Below are positions 8,416 through 17,153 of a DNA stretch of 64,000 bases, one piece after another (position 1 is the first letter of the stretch; each line of letters starts with the position of its first letter). Position numbers and translations under genes: made by a program. This DNA comes from Pseudomonadota bacterium (GTDB lineage: Bacteria > Pseudomonadota > Gammaproteobacteria > Acidiferrobacterales > UBA6901), in contig JAJYEX010000009.1 in assembly GCA_021785515.1 (NCBI GenBank), positions 62,001-126,000 of the forward strand. The letters are read 5' to 3'. The notes beneath the pieces are model-generated. The model saw only the letters and a list, made by a program, of their open reading frames with translations. It did not search any database and was not told the origin of the DNA.

Positions 8416-9066
8416 ATGATGAAAGATGTGAACGAACTGGTAAGCGGGTTCCGGCGGTTCCAGAAGCATTACTTTTCCGAAGACCGCGCGCTCTATGAGC
8501 GGCTTACGCATCAGGGCCAGTCGCCCAAGGTGATGATCATGGCCTGCTGCGATTCCCGCGTGGATCCGGCAATCATCACTGACAGTAATCCGGGCGACCT
8601 GTTCGTGGTGCGCAACGTGGCAAACATCGTGCCGCCCTGTGAGCTGGGCGGAGGTTACCATGGCACCAGTGCGGCGCTGGAGTTCGCGGTCAGTGCGCTG
8701 CGTGTAAGCCAGATAATCGTGATGGGGCATGCCCGATGCGGAGGCATACGTGCGTTGCTGGAAGATTCCCAGGAGCATGTCGTATCGACCGGGTTCATCG
8801 CTCCATGGATGTCTATTGTGGCCGAAGCTCGCAGCGAAGTTCAGGCGCTGTTCCCCGGGGCCGCATCGGAATCGCGTGAGCGGGCCTGCGAACAGGCGGC
8901 CATCCGGATTTCACTGCGAAATTTGACGGGATTTCCGTTTGTCCGTGAAGCAGTAGACGCGGGCCTGTTGACGCTGCATGGCTGGTATTTTGACCTGGAG
9001 CGTGGCGAGCTGCTGTGTCATTCTCCGCATACCGGTGCGTTTGAGGTGGCTGTTGCGCGCCTCTAG
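8416..9066 (+). CDS. Beta-class carbonic anhydrase
   Basis: This 216-residue zinc enzyme interconverts CO2 and bicarbonate. The zinc ligands and catalytic dyad are visible: C45-D46-S47-R48 (CDSR) and H105-x-x-C108 in GHARCGG. The frame extends upstream to 8227, but family alignment (VNELVSGFRRFQKHYF at the N-terminus) favours the ATG at 8416. No signal peptide is present, so it is cytoplasmic. Close to the RuBisCO operon, it probably supplies inorganic carbon balance for autotrophic growth in a cell that has no carboxysome genes here (inference). Confidence 0.93.
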   Translation: MMKDVNELVSGFRRFQKHYFSEDRALYERLTHQGQSPKVMIMACCDSRVDPAIITDSNPGDLFVVRNVANIVPPCELGGGYHGTSAALEFAVSALRVSQIIVMGHARCGGIRALLEDSQEHVVSTGFIAPWMSIVAEARSEVQALFPGAASESRERACEQAAIRISLRNLTGFPFVREAVDAGLLTLHGWYFDLERGELLCHSPHTGAFEVAVARL

Positions 9067-9108
9067 TGCTGTCTCGTTAGTCGCGGACAGCCTGAGTAAC
9101 TGCCATGT

Positions 9109-10080
9109 TCAGCCTGTTATGGTCTGCCGCATGGGTGCCGGTGCACCTATCCAGAATGTCAGGTCGCGGTCAAGAAAGTCCTCCACGGACATATAATGCG
9201 AGCCGTCGCAGGAGAAAGTCAGACCCACCATGCCGTTCATGACATTGAGCGACCCGGAGCGCAGGTAGATCGTTTCATCCAGGAAGCGCAGGGCGCGAAA
9301 CTGTTCCAGCACACGGATGATATCGAATTCCTTGGTTTTTGCGTTCTCCGCATAAGGGCGGGCGCGATAGACCAGACGCATCTCCGGATTTATGAGCTCT
9401 TCGATGTCGTGCAGGTGATAGTTGTGCGGGTCGTCCAGCAGCCACAGGGAGCAGTGTCCGCTGGAGAAGTGGACGTGGCTGTGGAATACACCGCACTCGC
9501 GCATCAGCGCCTCGGCGGCAAAGATTGATTCGTTGGCGTACCTGTCGAATACACTGGGTGTGCGCGTCTGCATAAATACCGTTCCGCGCACGGACGGGTC
9601 TCCACGGAACTGCTGCCAGTGCACCTTATTCGGCACGGAAATGCGGGGGTCGCGCAGCAGATCGTTGACCGCGAAATCCGCGGCGATGAAACCGAGCAGC
9701 TGGTCATCGCGGCGCACTGCCTGCAGTACCGTCAGGCAGTATTCGAACGTATATTTGGATACATAGACTGAAGACAGCATTACGCCTTTGAAGGGCAGGT
9801 GATTTTTGAGGTATGGTCGATCTGACAGGTTACGGCCACGCCAGGAAGGATCCGGGCCGGATGCCCGGACCATGGACGACAGCTCGATTCCGTTCAGGTC
9901 CCATGCGTACAACAGCTGGCAGTTGGGAAGCATGGACAGGCTCTCACGCAGCCGTTCATCAATGGCGTCAGCATCGGGCCAGGCATCGCCCACCCGTTCC
10001 GCCACACGCGCGAATGGTGCCGCGACGATTTCCGCGAGTGCCGCTTTCTTTGCCAGAATAGTCTGCTGAAGTGTGGTCAT
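9109..10080 (-). CDS. Soluble PDC/Cache-like sensor domain protein
   Basis: This protein of about 323 residues carries a Cache-type ligand-binding domain, recognised from the segment GRNLSDRPYLKNHL and the following strands LSSVYVSKYTFEYCLTVLQAV and LGFIAADFAV. Cache domains usually sit outside the membrane, but no membrane helix or signal peptide is visible, so this copy should be cytoplasmic. The C-terminal half (about 160-323) is not recognised. The start is taken as ATG at 10080; the frame continues to a TTG at 10119. It converges on the carbonic anhydrase, 42 bp apart. Ligand and output are unknown. Confidence 0.7.
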   Translation of the reverse strand: MTTLQQTILAKKAALAEIVAAPFARVAERVGDAWPDADAIDERLRESLSMLPNCQLLYAWDLNGIELSSMVRASGPDPSWRGRNLSDRPYLKNHLPFKGVMLSSVYVSKYTFEYCLTVLQAVRRDDQLLGFIAADFAVNDLLRDPRISVPNKVHWQQFRGDPSVRGTVFMQTRTPSVFDRYANESIFAAEALMRECGVFHSHVHFSSGHCSLWLLDDPHNYHLHDIEELINPEMRLVYRARPYAENAKTKEFDIIRVLEQFRALRFLDETIYLRSGSLNVMNGMVGLTFSCDGSHYMSVEDFLDRDLTFWIGAPAPMRQTITG

Positions 10081-10483
10081 GACCGTACCCCGAATCGTGG
10101 TCTTTTCATTGAGATCCAAGGATTACAGGCTATATTGTCCGTGTGTCATGGGAGTGACATCGCCATGCAGTCTTCAGTGCGTGGATTGGTTCCCCCCGAG
10201 CGGGTCTCGGAAGATCTTCGGATGCCTTGCGTGGGAAATGCAGGGTGGCGGTGCCTGGCAGGCCAGGCCGGTGGCTAATCCTTGCGCAACCAGATTGATT
10301 GGTGTTAGCGTACCGCCCCCAAATGGCGCCTGTACGTGCGTGGCGGGCAGTCGACTGCGGAAGGGCCAGGTGTGGTGCCGGCGCTTTTTATCGACAGGCG
10401 GCCGGACTTTAGGCGGGACGGCCAGCGGTGCTGGCTGCCCGGTGCAAAGAGTGTCTACTGGTCTGACCTGAACGGCAACAGGC
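10081..10483. other. 403-bp gap without a convincing gene
   Basis: This separates the reverse-strand Cache-like gene from the SemiSWEET gene on the forward strand, so it should hold two divergent promoters. The AT-rich tract near 10120-10140 (GGCTATATTGTCC) is the most promoter-like part. The open frames here have no family signature. No RNA gene was recognised. Confidence 0.4.
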
Positions 10484-10738
10484 ATGCATTTCGCGAATAT
10501 TGTGGGGGGGCTGGCCGGTACTCTGACCACCGTCGCTTTCTTTCCTCAGGCCATAAAGGCCTGGAAGACAAGGTCCACCAAGGACGTTTCGCTGGGAATG
10601 TTCGGTCTTTTTGCGGCGGGCGTATTTCTGTGGATTATTTATGGAATTGGAATTCAATCGGTTCCTGTGATTGTCGCTAACACGATCACGTTCGTTCTTG
10701 CAGTGACGATCCTGGTGTTAAAGATAAAGCATAAATGA
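10484..10738 (+). CDS. SemiSWEET-type sugar transporter (PQ-loop, MtN3 family)
   Basis: This 84-residue membrane protein has three predicted helices and the PQ motif in VAFFPQAIKAWKTRSTKDVSL, characteristic of bacterial SemiSWEETs. These proteins form dimers that allow facilitated diffusion of small sugars across the inner membrane. Length matches the family. The start ATG is in a poor ribosome-binding context, but the family match fixes the N-terminus. It precedes murI by 21 bp and may share its transcript. Substrate is unknown. Confidence 0.88.
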   Translation: MHFANIVGGLAGTLTTVAFFPQAIKAWKTRSTKDVSLGMFGLFAAGVFLWIIYGIGIQSVPVIVANTITFVLAVTILVLKIKHK

Positions 10739-10759
10739 GCTCGAATTGCCCGGCGCAAC

Positions 10760-11566
10760 GTGTCGTCCTTACCTGAATATCCCATCGGTGTTTTCGATTC
10801 TGGTGTCGGAGGTCTGACCGTTGTGCAGGCGCTGCGGCGGCGGTTGCCGCACGAGAACATATGCTACTTCGGCGACACGGCGCGGGTTCCCTATGGGGTG
10901 AAGTCACGGGAAACGATCGCGAGCTTTGCTGTACAGATTGTGGATTTTCTTCTCGAACATCGGGTAAAGATCCTCGTTATAGCGTGCAACACGATGGCCG
11001 CTGTTGCCACGCAGGCTATCCGCTCTCGGTCTCCGGTTCCGGTTCTCGACGTGATCGACGCAGGTGCCCGTGGTGCCGTTAAGGACGCGTGCGGCCGGCG
11101 CGTAGGCGTGATTGGTACCCTGGCGACAGTTGCGAGCGGTGCCTACGACCGGGCGATAGCGCTTTATGACCCCACGATCCAGGTGCAGTCCTTGGCCTGC
11201 CCGTTGCTGGTGCCCCTGGTGGAAGAGGGCTGGCTGGATCATGCCGTCACGCGCCTAACGGCTGAAGAATACCTCCGGCCGCTTTGCCGAGACGGCATAG
11301 ACACGCTGGTGCTGGGTTGCACCCATTATCCCTTGCTAAAGCCACTGCTACGGGATGTCGTTGGCGCCGGTGTACGCCTGGTGGATTCCGCAGATGCGAT
11401 TGCAGACCAGGTAGCCGCCCTGCTCGAAGCGCAGCAACTGGCCAATCCGCAGACCGGTACCCCGGAGTGCCGCTTTTTCGTCACCGATGTGCCGCAGCGG
11501 TTCCAGGAGGTTGGGAGCCGCTTTCTGGGCGAGGAGCTCGAAAACGTGCATGTTGTGAAGCTCTGA
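10760..11566 (+). CDS. murI: Glutamate racemase
   Basis: This 268-residue cytoplasmic enzyme converts L-glutamate to D-glutamate for peptidoglycan. The two catalytic cysteines are C76 in VIACNTMA and C187 in VLGCTHYP. The N-terminal GVFDSGVGGLTVV and FGDTARVPYG motifs are typical. The start is GTG at 10760. It follows the SemiSWEET gene closely. No adjacent cell-wall genes are present. Confidence 0.96.
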   Translation: MSSLPEYPIGVFDSGVGGLTVVQALRRRLPHENICYFGDTARVPYGVKSRETIASFAVQIVDFLLEHRVKILVIACNTMAAVATQAIRSRSPVPVLDVIDAGARGAVKDACGRRVGVIGTLATVASGAYDRAIALYDPTIQVQSLACPLLVPLVEEGWLDHAVTRLTAEEYLRPLCRDGIDTLVLGCTHYPLLKPLLRDVVGAGVRLVDSADAIADQVAALLEAQQLANPQTGTPECRFFVTDVPQRFQEVGSRFLGEELENVHVVKL

Positions 11567-12086
11567 CGGGTGAACCATCAGACCGGTTTCTGGTGGCCAT
11601 AAAACCCCTCTGCGGAGAGGATCAGGACGGGGGACCGCGGGCGGCTGCGCCAGCTGTACTGGCCTGTGCGCAACGGATTCCGTTCCGCGTCCACCTTTTT
11701 TGACGCCGTCGTTGCAATGCCGACCATCCATCGCCATTGTCTCGTCGGCGGTGAACTACAGCTGATGGCGTGATTAAGTCGACTTCCCGGCCAGTCGACT
11801 GCACCATGCCTTGTCCGCGGGCAGCCGACACCCACAATCTGCCGTACCACCGCAGCTTGTTGCGGAGCAGCGGTTCTCCGCATCGGCCGATCAGCGCCAT
11901 GCGCCGTGTCCGCTTGTTTGGCAGCAGGGTAAAACCCTGAGCCACGGCTCGTCTTTCTGCTCCGCGATTGCCCGGATTTGACTCGTTGCTGTCTCTTCCC
12001 CATGATCAAGGGGCCAGCCGGCTGGGTAGATGATGACAATGCGGGAAGAGGCATTCTCGACCCGGTGCACACGATAAGGGAGGCGA
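11567..12086. other. 520-bp gap without a convincing gene
   Basis: Only scattered low-quality open frames occur on both strands, none with a recognisable domain or good ribosome-binding site. A GGGAGG site at the right edge belongs to the PsiE-like gene. No tRNA, terminator with T-run or repeat was identified. Confidence 0.4.
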
Positions 12087-12488
12087 ATGAAGGAACCTGA
12101 AGGCAAAGTCGACCGGACAGTCGCAACGGGTCTGCGCCTTATCGAGGGGTTCGGGCTTGGGCTCATCGCTGTTGGAACCGTGATCGCGATCGGACACATG
12201 GCGATGCAAGTGGTCCACACTGGCGTGGTGGCTGTGCAGGATATTCTGCTTCTATTCATCTATCTCGAGATCATCACCATGGTGGGCCTTTATTTTTCCA
12301 GCGGCAAGCTGCCGCTGCGCTACACCCTCTATATCGCCATGGTGGCCATTGCCCGCTATATCATATTGGGAATGAAAGGAATGACGGGGTGGACTATCGT
12401 CGCCCTTTCCAGCGCCATACTTGTGCTGGCGCTTGCCGCCATTGCGATCGGCTTTGGCGACGCCTGGTTCCCAAACGACAACAGCTAG
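12087..12488 (+). CDS. PsiE-family (phosphate-starvation-inducible) membrane protein
   Basis: This 133-residue integral membrane protein has four hydrophobic helices. The family-like stretches are VAVQDILLLFIYLEIITMVGLYF and the central KLPLRYTLYIAMVAIARYII. PsiE in Escherichia coli is induced by phosphate limitation, but its biochemical role is unknown. A GGGAGG ribosome-binding site precedes the ATG at 12087. It stands alone upstream of purC with a 220-bp gap. Confidence 0.82.
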   Translation: MKEPEGKVDRTVATGLRLIEGFGLGLIAVGTVIAIGHMAMQVVHTGVVAVQDILLLFIYLEIITMVGLYFSSGKLPLRYTLYIAMVAIARYIILGMKGMTGWTIVALSSAILVLALAAIAIGFGDAWFPNDNS

Positions 12489-12711
12489 GCAGACCGTTGG
12501 TACGGGCATCGGCCGGCCTCCGCGTGGTCGGTTGCCTTGGAGCAATTGCCGTGGGTAGCGCCTTTTCGTCAAACGACCCGGCGTTGCCGCCAGCGTGGTG
12601 TAAACCCACCATCTGCCGCCGTCCAGGCGCCGGGCGCTGCAGCCGGGATAGGTTTTGACGCCGCCCCCGTTTAAAATAACGGGATACCCAGAACGACAGG
12701 AACCGTAGCCG

Positions 12712-13620
12712 ATGTCTGAACCGATATTTAATTCGAGCCTGAAAAGCCTTCCGCTGCTGCATCGCGGCAAGGTGCGGGATATCTATTCTGTTGATGACGG
12801 CCACATGCTGATCGTGGCCACAGACCGTATCTCCGCCTTCGATGTGGTGTTGCCCACACCCATCCCGGACAAGGGTGCGGTGCTGACGAGTTTGTCGAAT
12901 TTCTGGTTTGCGCGATTGCGGCATATTGTACCCAATCACCAGTCGGATCTTGCGCTTGAGCAGGTACTTCCGAATGCCGTTGAGCGCGAACCGCTTTTGG
13001 GTCGGAGCATGATCGTCCGCAGATTGAAACCGCTGCCGGTGGAGGCGATCGTCCGCGGCTATCTCGTGGGATCCGGCTGGAAGGAATACCGGAAATCGGG
13101 CACAGTTTGCGGCATTCCGCTGCCCAAGGGTTTGCAGGAGGCAGAGCGCCTTCCGCAAACGCTGTTCACCCCGTCCACCAAGGCTGAGGCCGGGGCTCAT
13201 GACGAGAACATAAGCTTCGAGCGCATGGTGGAGCTGATCGGGAAAGATCTGGCGGACCGGGTGCGGAACGCCAGCGTGGCCTTGTATACGGAAGCCGCGG
13301 CCTATGCCCTGACGCGCGGCATCATCATTGCCGACACCAAGTTCGAGTTTGGTCTCGACGATGCCGGGGCACTTGTGCTGATCGACGAGGTGTTGACCCC
13401 GGACTCGTCGCGGTTCTGGCCAGCCGACCAATACCGCCCGGGAAGCAACCCGCCCAGTTTCGATAAACAGTATGTACGTGATTACCTGGAGTCGATCAGC
13501 TGGAATAAGCGGCCGCCGGCCCCGGCTTTGCCTGCAGAAATCGTCGATCGTACAAGGGAAAAATATCAGGAAGCCCTGCGTCGGCTTTCCACGAAGTCGG
13601 CCGGGAAGGCCGCGGGTTGA
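12712..13620 (+). CDS. purC: Phosphoribosylaminoimidazole-succinocarboxamide synthase
   Basis: SAICAR synthase, 302 residues, joins aspartate to CAIR with ATP in purine synthesis. Signatures include [14 protein letters not shown] near the N-terminus (ATP-binding loop), [14 protein letters not shown]-like [26 protein letters not shown], and IADTKFEFG followed by [15 protein letters not shown]. The length fits the longer PurC type found in many proteobacteria. The ATG is preceded by AGGAACCGTAGCC. It appears monocistronic. Confidence 0.97.
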   Translation: MSEPIFNSSLKSLPLLHRGKVRDIYSVDDGHMLIVATDRISAFDVVLPTPIPDKGAVLTSLSNFWFARLRHIVPNHQSDLALEQVLPNAVEREPLLGRSMIVRRLKPLPVEAIVRGYLVGSGWKEYRKSGTVCGIPLPKGLQEAERLPQTLFTPSTKAEAGAHDENISFERMVELIGKDLADRVRNASVALYTEAAAYALTRGIIIADTKFEFGLDDAGALVLIDEVLTPDSSRFWPADQYRPGSNPPSFDKQYVRDYLESISWNKRPPAPALPAEIVDRTREKYQEALRRLSTKSAGKAAG

Positions 13621-13699
13621 TGGGCGCGGAGACCGGCATTCATCCCCTGGTTCGCCCGCATCGCCATATCAAACCTAATTCGGACCGAAAGAGCGAAAG

Positions 13700-14182
13700 A
13701 TGAGGAAGGTTTGGGTCATCATTGCTGCAGTGGTTTTGCTCGTGACCGCATGCAAACGTCAATCGGTGAACCAGACGTCGGACTGGGCAGGGTCGAAGTC
13801 CAGGCCGACAGAGGTTGCCGGCTTTTCTGCGGGGCAGATTGCCCTGGGCCGGCGGCTCTTTCGGGCAAACTGTGAGTCTTGCCACGGTGCACGGGCGCAG
13901 GGCCATTCAGAATGGCGGGCACCCGGTACGGGCCGGATTACCATGGCGGCGCCGGCCTTAAATGATAGCGCAGGTGCGGCGGGTCGCAGTTCCAGGCAGA
14001 TGGTCTCCGCCATCGAGAACGGGATGCGCTTGCCAGACGGGAAAGTGGCGATGCCGGCCTGGAAGGACCGTCTGAGCCGTACCGAGATTGACGATGTTGT
14101 AGCCTGGGTCCGGTCGTTGCAGTCGGTACAGGTCCGGCAGAAGGTTGCGGTGCCGCAGGCCGGAAAGCCGCCAGCGGGCTAG
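13700..14182 (+). CDS. Cytochrome c family lipoprotein
   Basis: This 160-residue protein begins with a lipoprotein signal (hydrophobic stretch and lipobox ending at C18 in LVTACK), followed by one class I cytochrome c domain. Haem is bound by C58-E-S-C61-H62. M118 in the segment VAMPAWKDRLS is the probable axial ligand. It is likely membrane-anchored on the periplasmic side and carries electrons between a dehydrogenase and a terminal oxidase. The redox partner cannot be identified from neighbours. RBS: GAAAGAGCGAAAG before ATG. Confidence 0.88.
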   Translation: MRKVWVIIAAVVLLVTACKRQSVNQTSDWAGSKSRPTEVAGFSAGQIALGRRLFRANCESCHGARAQGHSEWRAPGTGRITMAAPALNDSAGAAGRSSRQMVSAIENGMRLPDGKVAMPAWKDRLSRTEIDDVVAWVRSLQSVQVRQKVAVPQAGKPPAG

Positions 14183-14352
14183 GGGGCAGGCAGACCGGGT
14201 GGAACTCGATCCCGTTTCCACCGGCTAGGATTACAGGACCGCCAGCGACTCGCCATCGGCATGGCTGGCATTTTGACATGCATCAACGCGCCAACTGCTC
14301 TTTTGGCTAGTCTGGCCGGGATGAGCCGGTGGCTGACTGATCAATTTGAGGA

Positions 14353-14751
14353 ATGAATGCCGTGTACGGATTCAGTGTTCAAGTGCAGGACAGTTTCGAT
14401 GTCGCAGTGACGAAGGCTGTCGCTGCGCTCAAGACCGAGGGTTTCGGCGTGCTGACCGACATCGACGTCATGAAGACCATGAAGGAGAAGCTCGGCGTGG
14501 AAGGCCGCCCATACCGGATTCTCGGGGCCTGCAATCCAGCTCTTGCGCACCAGGCGATTACCGCCGATCCGGACATCGGTTTGCTGCTTCCCTGCAATGT
14601 GATCGTGCGCGAGGAGCCCGATGGCCGAGTGACGGTGGGTTTCATGGATCCCATTTCGGTGCTGCGATTGACCGACAATCCTGGGGTTGAGAAGCTGGCG
14701 CGCGAAGTTCGATCTCGATTGGAAAGGGTGAGAGACATGCTTGCCCGCTAG
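14353..14751 (+). CDS. DUF302 family protein
   Basis: This 132-residue protein matches the DUF302 fold: an N-terminal [33 protein letters not shown] region, then [16 protein letters not shown] and [11 protein letters not shown]. These small proteins are common beside electron transfer or metal genes in sulfur bacteria; their function is unknown. No signal peptide is present. The cysteines in GACNP and LLPCNV are conserved in the family and could bind a metal or ligand (inference). Neighbours are a cytochrome c and a SHOCT protein. Confidence 0.88.
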   Translation: MNAVYGFSVQVQDSFDVAVTKAVAALKTEGFGVLTDIDVMKTMKEKLGVEGRPYRILGACNPALAHQAITADPDIGLLLPCNVIVREEPDGRVTVGFMDPISVLRLTDNPGVEKLAREVRSRLERVRDMLAR

Positions 14752-14853
14752 TCCCTGCGTGGCAGGTCGGTGCGCTGGCGCGTGGCTGGGCACGCAGGAC
14801 ACCGCGTTGTGATCCGGGCAGCTGGTGGGTGAAACCCGGGACGGGAGGTCAGA

Positions 14854-15102
14854 ATGTACAGCTGGGACGGGGGAAACATGATGGGCTATGGCGCTTGGTG
14901 GGGAATGGGTTGGCTGTTCATGGCACTGTTCTGGCTGGCCATCATCTTGGCCGTCGTGGCCTTGTTAAAATGGCTGCTCGGGTCGTCCGCGCGCAGCGAT
15001 GAGCCGCGACCGAAGGATGCCCTGGAGATTCTGAAAGAGCGCTACGCCCGCGGCGAGATTGGGCGCGAGGAATTTCAGGAGAAGAAGCGGGATCTGGGCT
15101 AG
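14854..15102 (+). CDS. Small SHOCT-domain membrane protein
   Basis: This 82-residue protein has a Trp/Gly-rich N-terminus, one membrane helix at about residues 20-45, and a C-terminal SHOCT motif (DALEILKERYARGEIGREEFQEKKRDL). SHOCT modules are thought to mediate oligomerisation. Similar short proteins are frequent near copper or redox genes in proteobacteria. GGGAGG precedes the ATG. Precise role unknown. Confidence 0.85.
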   Translation: MYSWDGGNMMGYGAWWGMGWLFMALFWLAIILAVVALLKWLLGSSARSDEPRPKDALEILKERYARGEIGREEFQEKKRDLG

Positions 15103-15190
15103 ACGGGCTGCGGTGGGGTCCATTTTTCTGTGCTAGGGCGTCGGGGTGCCTTGGGCGAGTCCCCGCCTTCCAGCGTCAGGCGGGCGGGCC

Positions 15191-16741
15191 TCAAACTCTC
15201 GGGGCCAGCCGGCTGATCCAGAACTCGGGGTCCTCGTTTCCGGTCCAACGGAAGACATCGGCTTCATCGCTTCCTGGCTCCTGGAGTTCGTGCAGCTGGT
15301 GCTGCAGTACGGCGTGGGTGGCATCCGAGATGTCTTGTCCGGTGTGGGAGCGCCGGTCCAGTCGCTGCTCGAGCTCGTGGGTCGGCGCGATACACCGGAT
15401 GATGCCGAAAGGGGATTTTAGAGCGCTTGCGAGCGTTGCGACCTGCCGGCGTTGTGCCCGGCGCAGATAGGTGGCATCCAAGATTGCCCAGCGCCCGGAC
15501 TCCAGCACCGGGCGGGCGCGTTGCAGGAGACCCTGATAGGTCCGGGCGGTCATGTCGGCGTTATATAGTCCCTCCCCGTACCGGGCCGTCCGGCTCTGCT
15601 CGAGCGGGACGCCAGCCAGGTGTTTTCGCACGGCGTCCGAGCGTATGACGATGCCTCCGATGGATTCGGCGATGTGAAGTGCAGCGGTGGTTTTGCCGCT
15701 GGCGCTTGGACCGCAGGTGATTAGAAGGCCGCCGGTGCGGCCGGTGGCATAGGATTCGGCCAGCTCGAAGTAGCGCAATGCCTTGTCCTCGGCCACTCCC
15801 TGCTGCGCCAATTGTTTCTGGCTGTCCTGCAGAAGTGATAAGACCTTACCGCGCACGCATGCTCTGTAGGCCTGGTAGAAATCGAGCACGATCAGTCCCT
15901 CATAGTCATCAGTTCTCTGCAGATAATCGTTGATAAAGCAGTTTCCGAACTGCGATTGGGCGAGCGCATCGAGATCCATCGTAAGAAATGCGACGTCGCC
16001 GATCGCATCTCCCGCCCGGAAATCCTGGCTGAACTCAATGCAATCGAAGATGACCACGTCGTCGTTGTATAGACACATGTTTCCGAGATGCAGGTCGCCA
16101 TGGCCGTCCACGATTCGCCCCGCCCTGACCCGCTCCGAAAACACGGAAGCGTTGTCTTGGAGGAAGTGCTCGGTGTAGCTTCTGATCCGGGTGAACTGGG
16201 TTTGTGAGATGGTACGGCCGATATAGGGTTCCGTTTCGGCCAAATTCTGGCGGACGCGGTCGGAAATGTTGTTCAGGCTGCCGTGATGGTCGATATGGGG
16301 GCCACGTTCCGCCACGGCGTGGAAGCGGGCCAGCTGGCGGGCGATGTTGCGCATCTGTGTGCGCTCAAGCTGTGCTGATGTAGCGACCCGGTCCAGCATT
16401 CCTTCCTGCGGCAGACGGATCATCTTGACGCCGTAGTCGGTGGCCTTGCCATCGGCAGAGTCGGTTACGTTACCGACAATCCAGCGTCCCTGGCGCTCGT
16501 GTATGGGCACGACACCGAGGTATATCTGGGGTGCCAGCCGCCTGTTGAGGTGTACTTCATCCTCGCATGCTCGCTGCCTGCGGGACAGCGTGGTGAAATC
16601 AAGAAATCCGAGGTTGATTGGCTTCTTGACCTTGTAGGCGTATGAACCGGCGAGAAAAATGTCAGAGATATGTGTGCTCAGATGGACAATCTTGTCCGCC
16701 GGATGTGGGTACGGTTGCGCTTCGCCCAAGGCGGTTAGCAT
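15191..16741 (-). CDS. Bifunctional protein: APH-like kinase domain fused to AAA-type ATP-binding domain
   Basis: The N-terminal two thirds resemble aminoglycoside phosphotransferase kinases. The Brenner motif is in VDGHGDLHLGNMCLYNDD, with the metal-binding aspartate in VIFDCIEFS. The C-terminal third is a P-loop kinase-like domain with Walker A GPSASGKTTA. This fusion is widespread in proteobacteria and is usually labelled AAA family ATPase; its substrate is not established, and drug resistance should not be assumed. The start is taken as ATG at 16741 (MLTALGEAQPYPHPAD), giving 516 residues; a GTG at 16771 would add ten. It converges on the SHOCT gene. Confidence 0.85.
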   Translation of the reverse strand: MLTALGEAQPYPHPADKIVHLSTHISDIFLAGSYAYKVKKPINLGFLDFTTLSRRQRACEDEVHLNRRLAPQIYLGVVPIHERQGRWIVGNVTDSADGKATDYGVKMIRLPQEGMLDRVATSAQLERTQMRNIARQLARFHAVAERGPHIDHHGSLNNISDRVRQNLAETEPYIGRTISQTQFTRIRSYTEHFLQDNASVFSERVRAGRIVDGHGDLHLGNMCLYNDDVVIFDCIEFSQDFRAGDAIGDVAFLTMDLDALAQSQFGNCFINDYLQRTDDYEGLIVLDFYQAYRACVRGKVLSLLQDSQKQLAQQGVAEDKALRYFELAESYATGRTGGLLITCGPSASGKTTAALHIAESIGGIVIRSDAVRKHLAGVPLEQSRTARYGEGLYNADMTARTYQGLLQRARPVLESGRWAILDATYLRRAQRRQVATLASALKSPFGIIRCIAPTHELEQRLDRRSHTGQDISDATHAVLQHQLHELQEPGSDEADVFRWTGNEDPEFWISRLAPRV

Positions 16742-17153
16742 GAGCTGGTAGCGGGAAGATGGCCGGTCCACGTTGTCTCCCGATTAATCATAAAAGCATG
16801 AGCCTTTTCCGGCGACTGTGCTTTGACTCCAGTCAAGACGGCTGGCCAGGGGCGCCGACCTGCAATGCAGGTTCCCCTGTTCTGGGTTTTTGGTCCGGAA
16901 GCCCCCATATTCAGGTATATACTGGATGCGGCCGCGGCGGGTGTGTACGGCCTATTGACCTTCACACGATAGGAAGTATTACTGTCATCTATGTCCCACG
17001 ACGCAGACTGGGCGTGCTTTACGAGGTTTTCCATGGTACCCGCGGAGATGGGCCGCGCGGTTTGTCTTTCTTCGGCAGTTACGGCAATAATCCGGGCGGA
17101 CGCGTCGGGCACCGTCCACACCGATCATGGAACGGAGACGACTTTTGGCTGAT
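16742..17153. other. Divergent intergenic region upstream of the copper ATPase
   Basis: About 400 bp separate the reverse-strand kinase/ATPase gene from copA. It contains a MerR-type promoter at 16955-16985 and a short perfect dyad, TTGACT-CC-AGTCAA, at 16823-16836. A 54-codon frame (ATG near 16990, TGA just before copA) fills the leader, but its composition gives no support as a gene. Nothing else was recognised. Confidence 0.45.
16955..16985 (+). promoter_or_regulatory. CueR/MerR-type promoter upstream of copA
   Basis: A -35 element TTGACC (16955-16960) and a -10 element TACTGT (16980-16985) are separated by 19 bp, the extended spacer typical of promoters opened by MerR-family activators. 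The spacer carries a dyad (ACCTTC...GGAAGT) resembling the CueR/HmrR operator. Placement about 170 bp before the copper ATPase fits copper-induced expression. No cueR gene is visible in this window, so the regulator must be encoded elsewhere. Confidence 0.6.

Noticed and set aside
16990-17153. 54-codon frame in the copA leader
   Set aside because: It could be a leader peptide, but its sequence has no copper-binding pattern and no clear ribosome-binding site.
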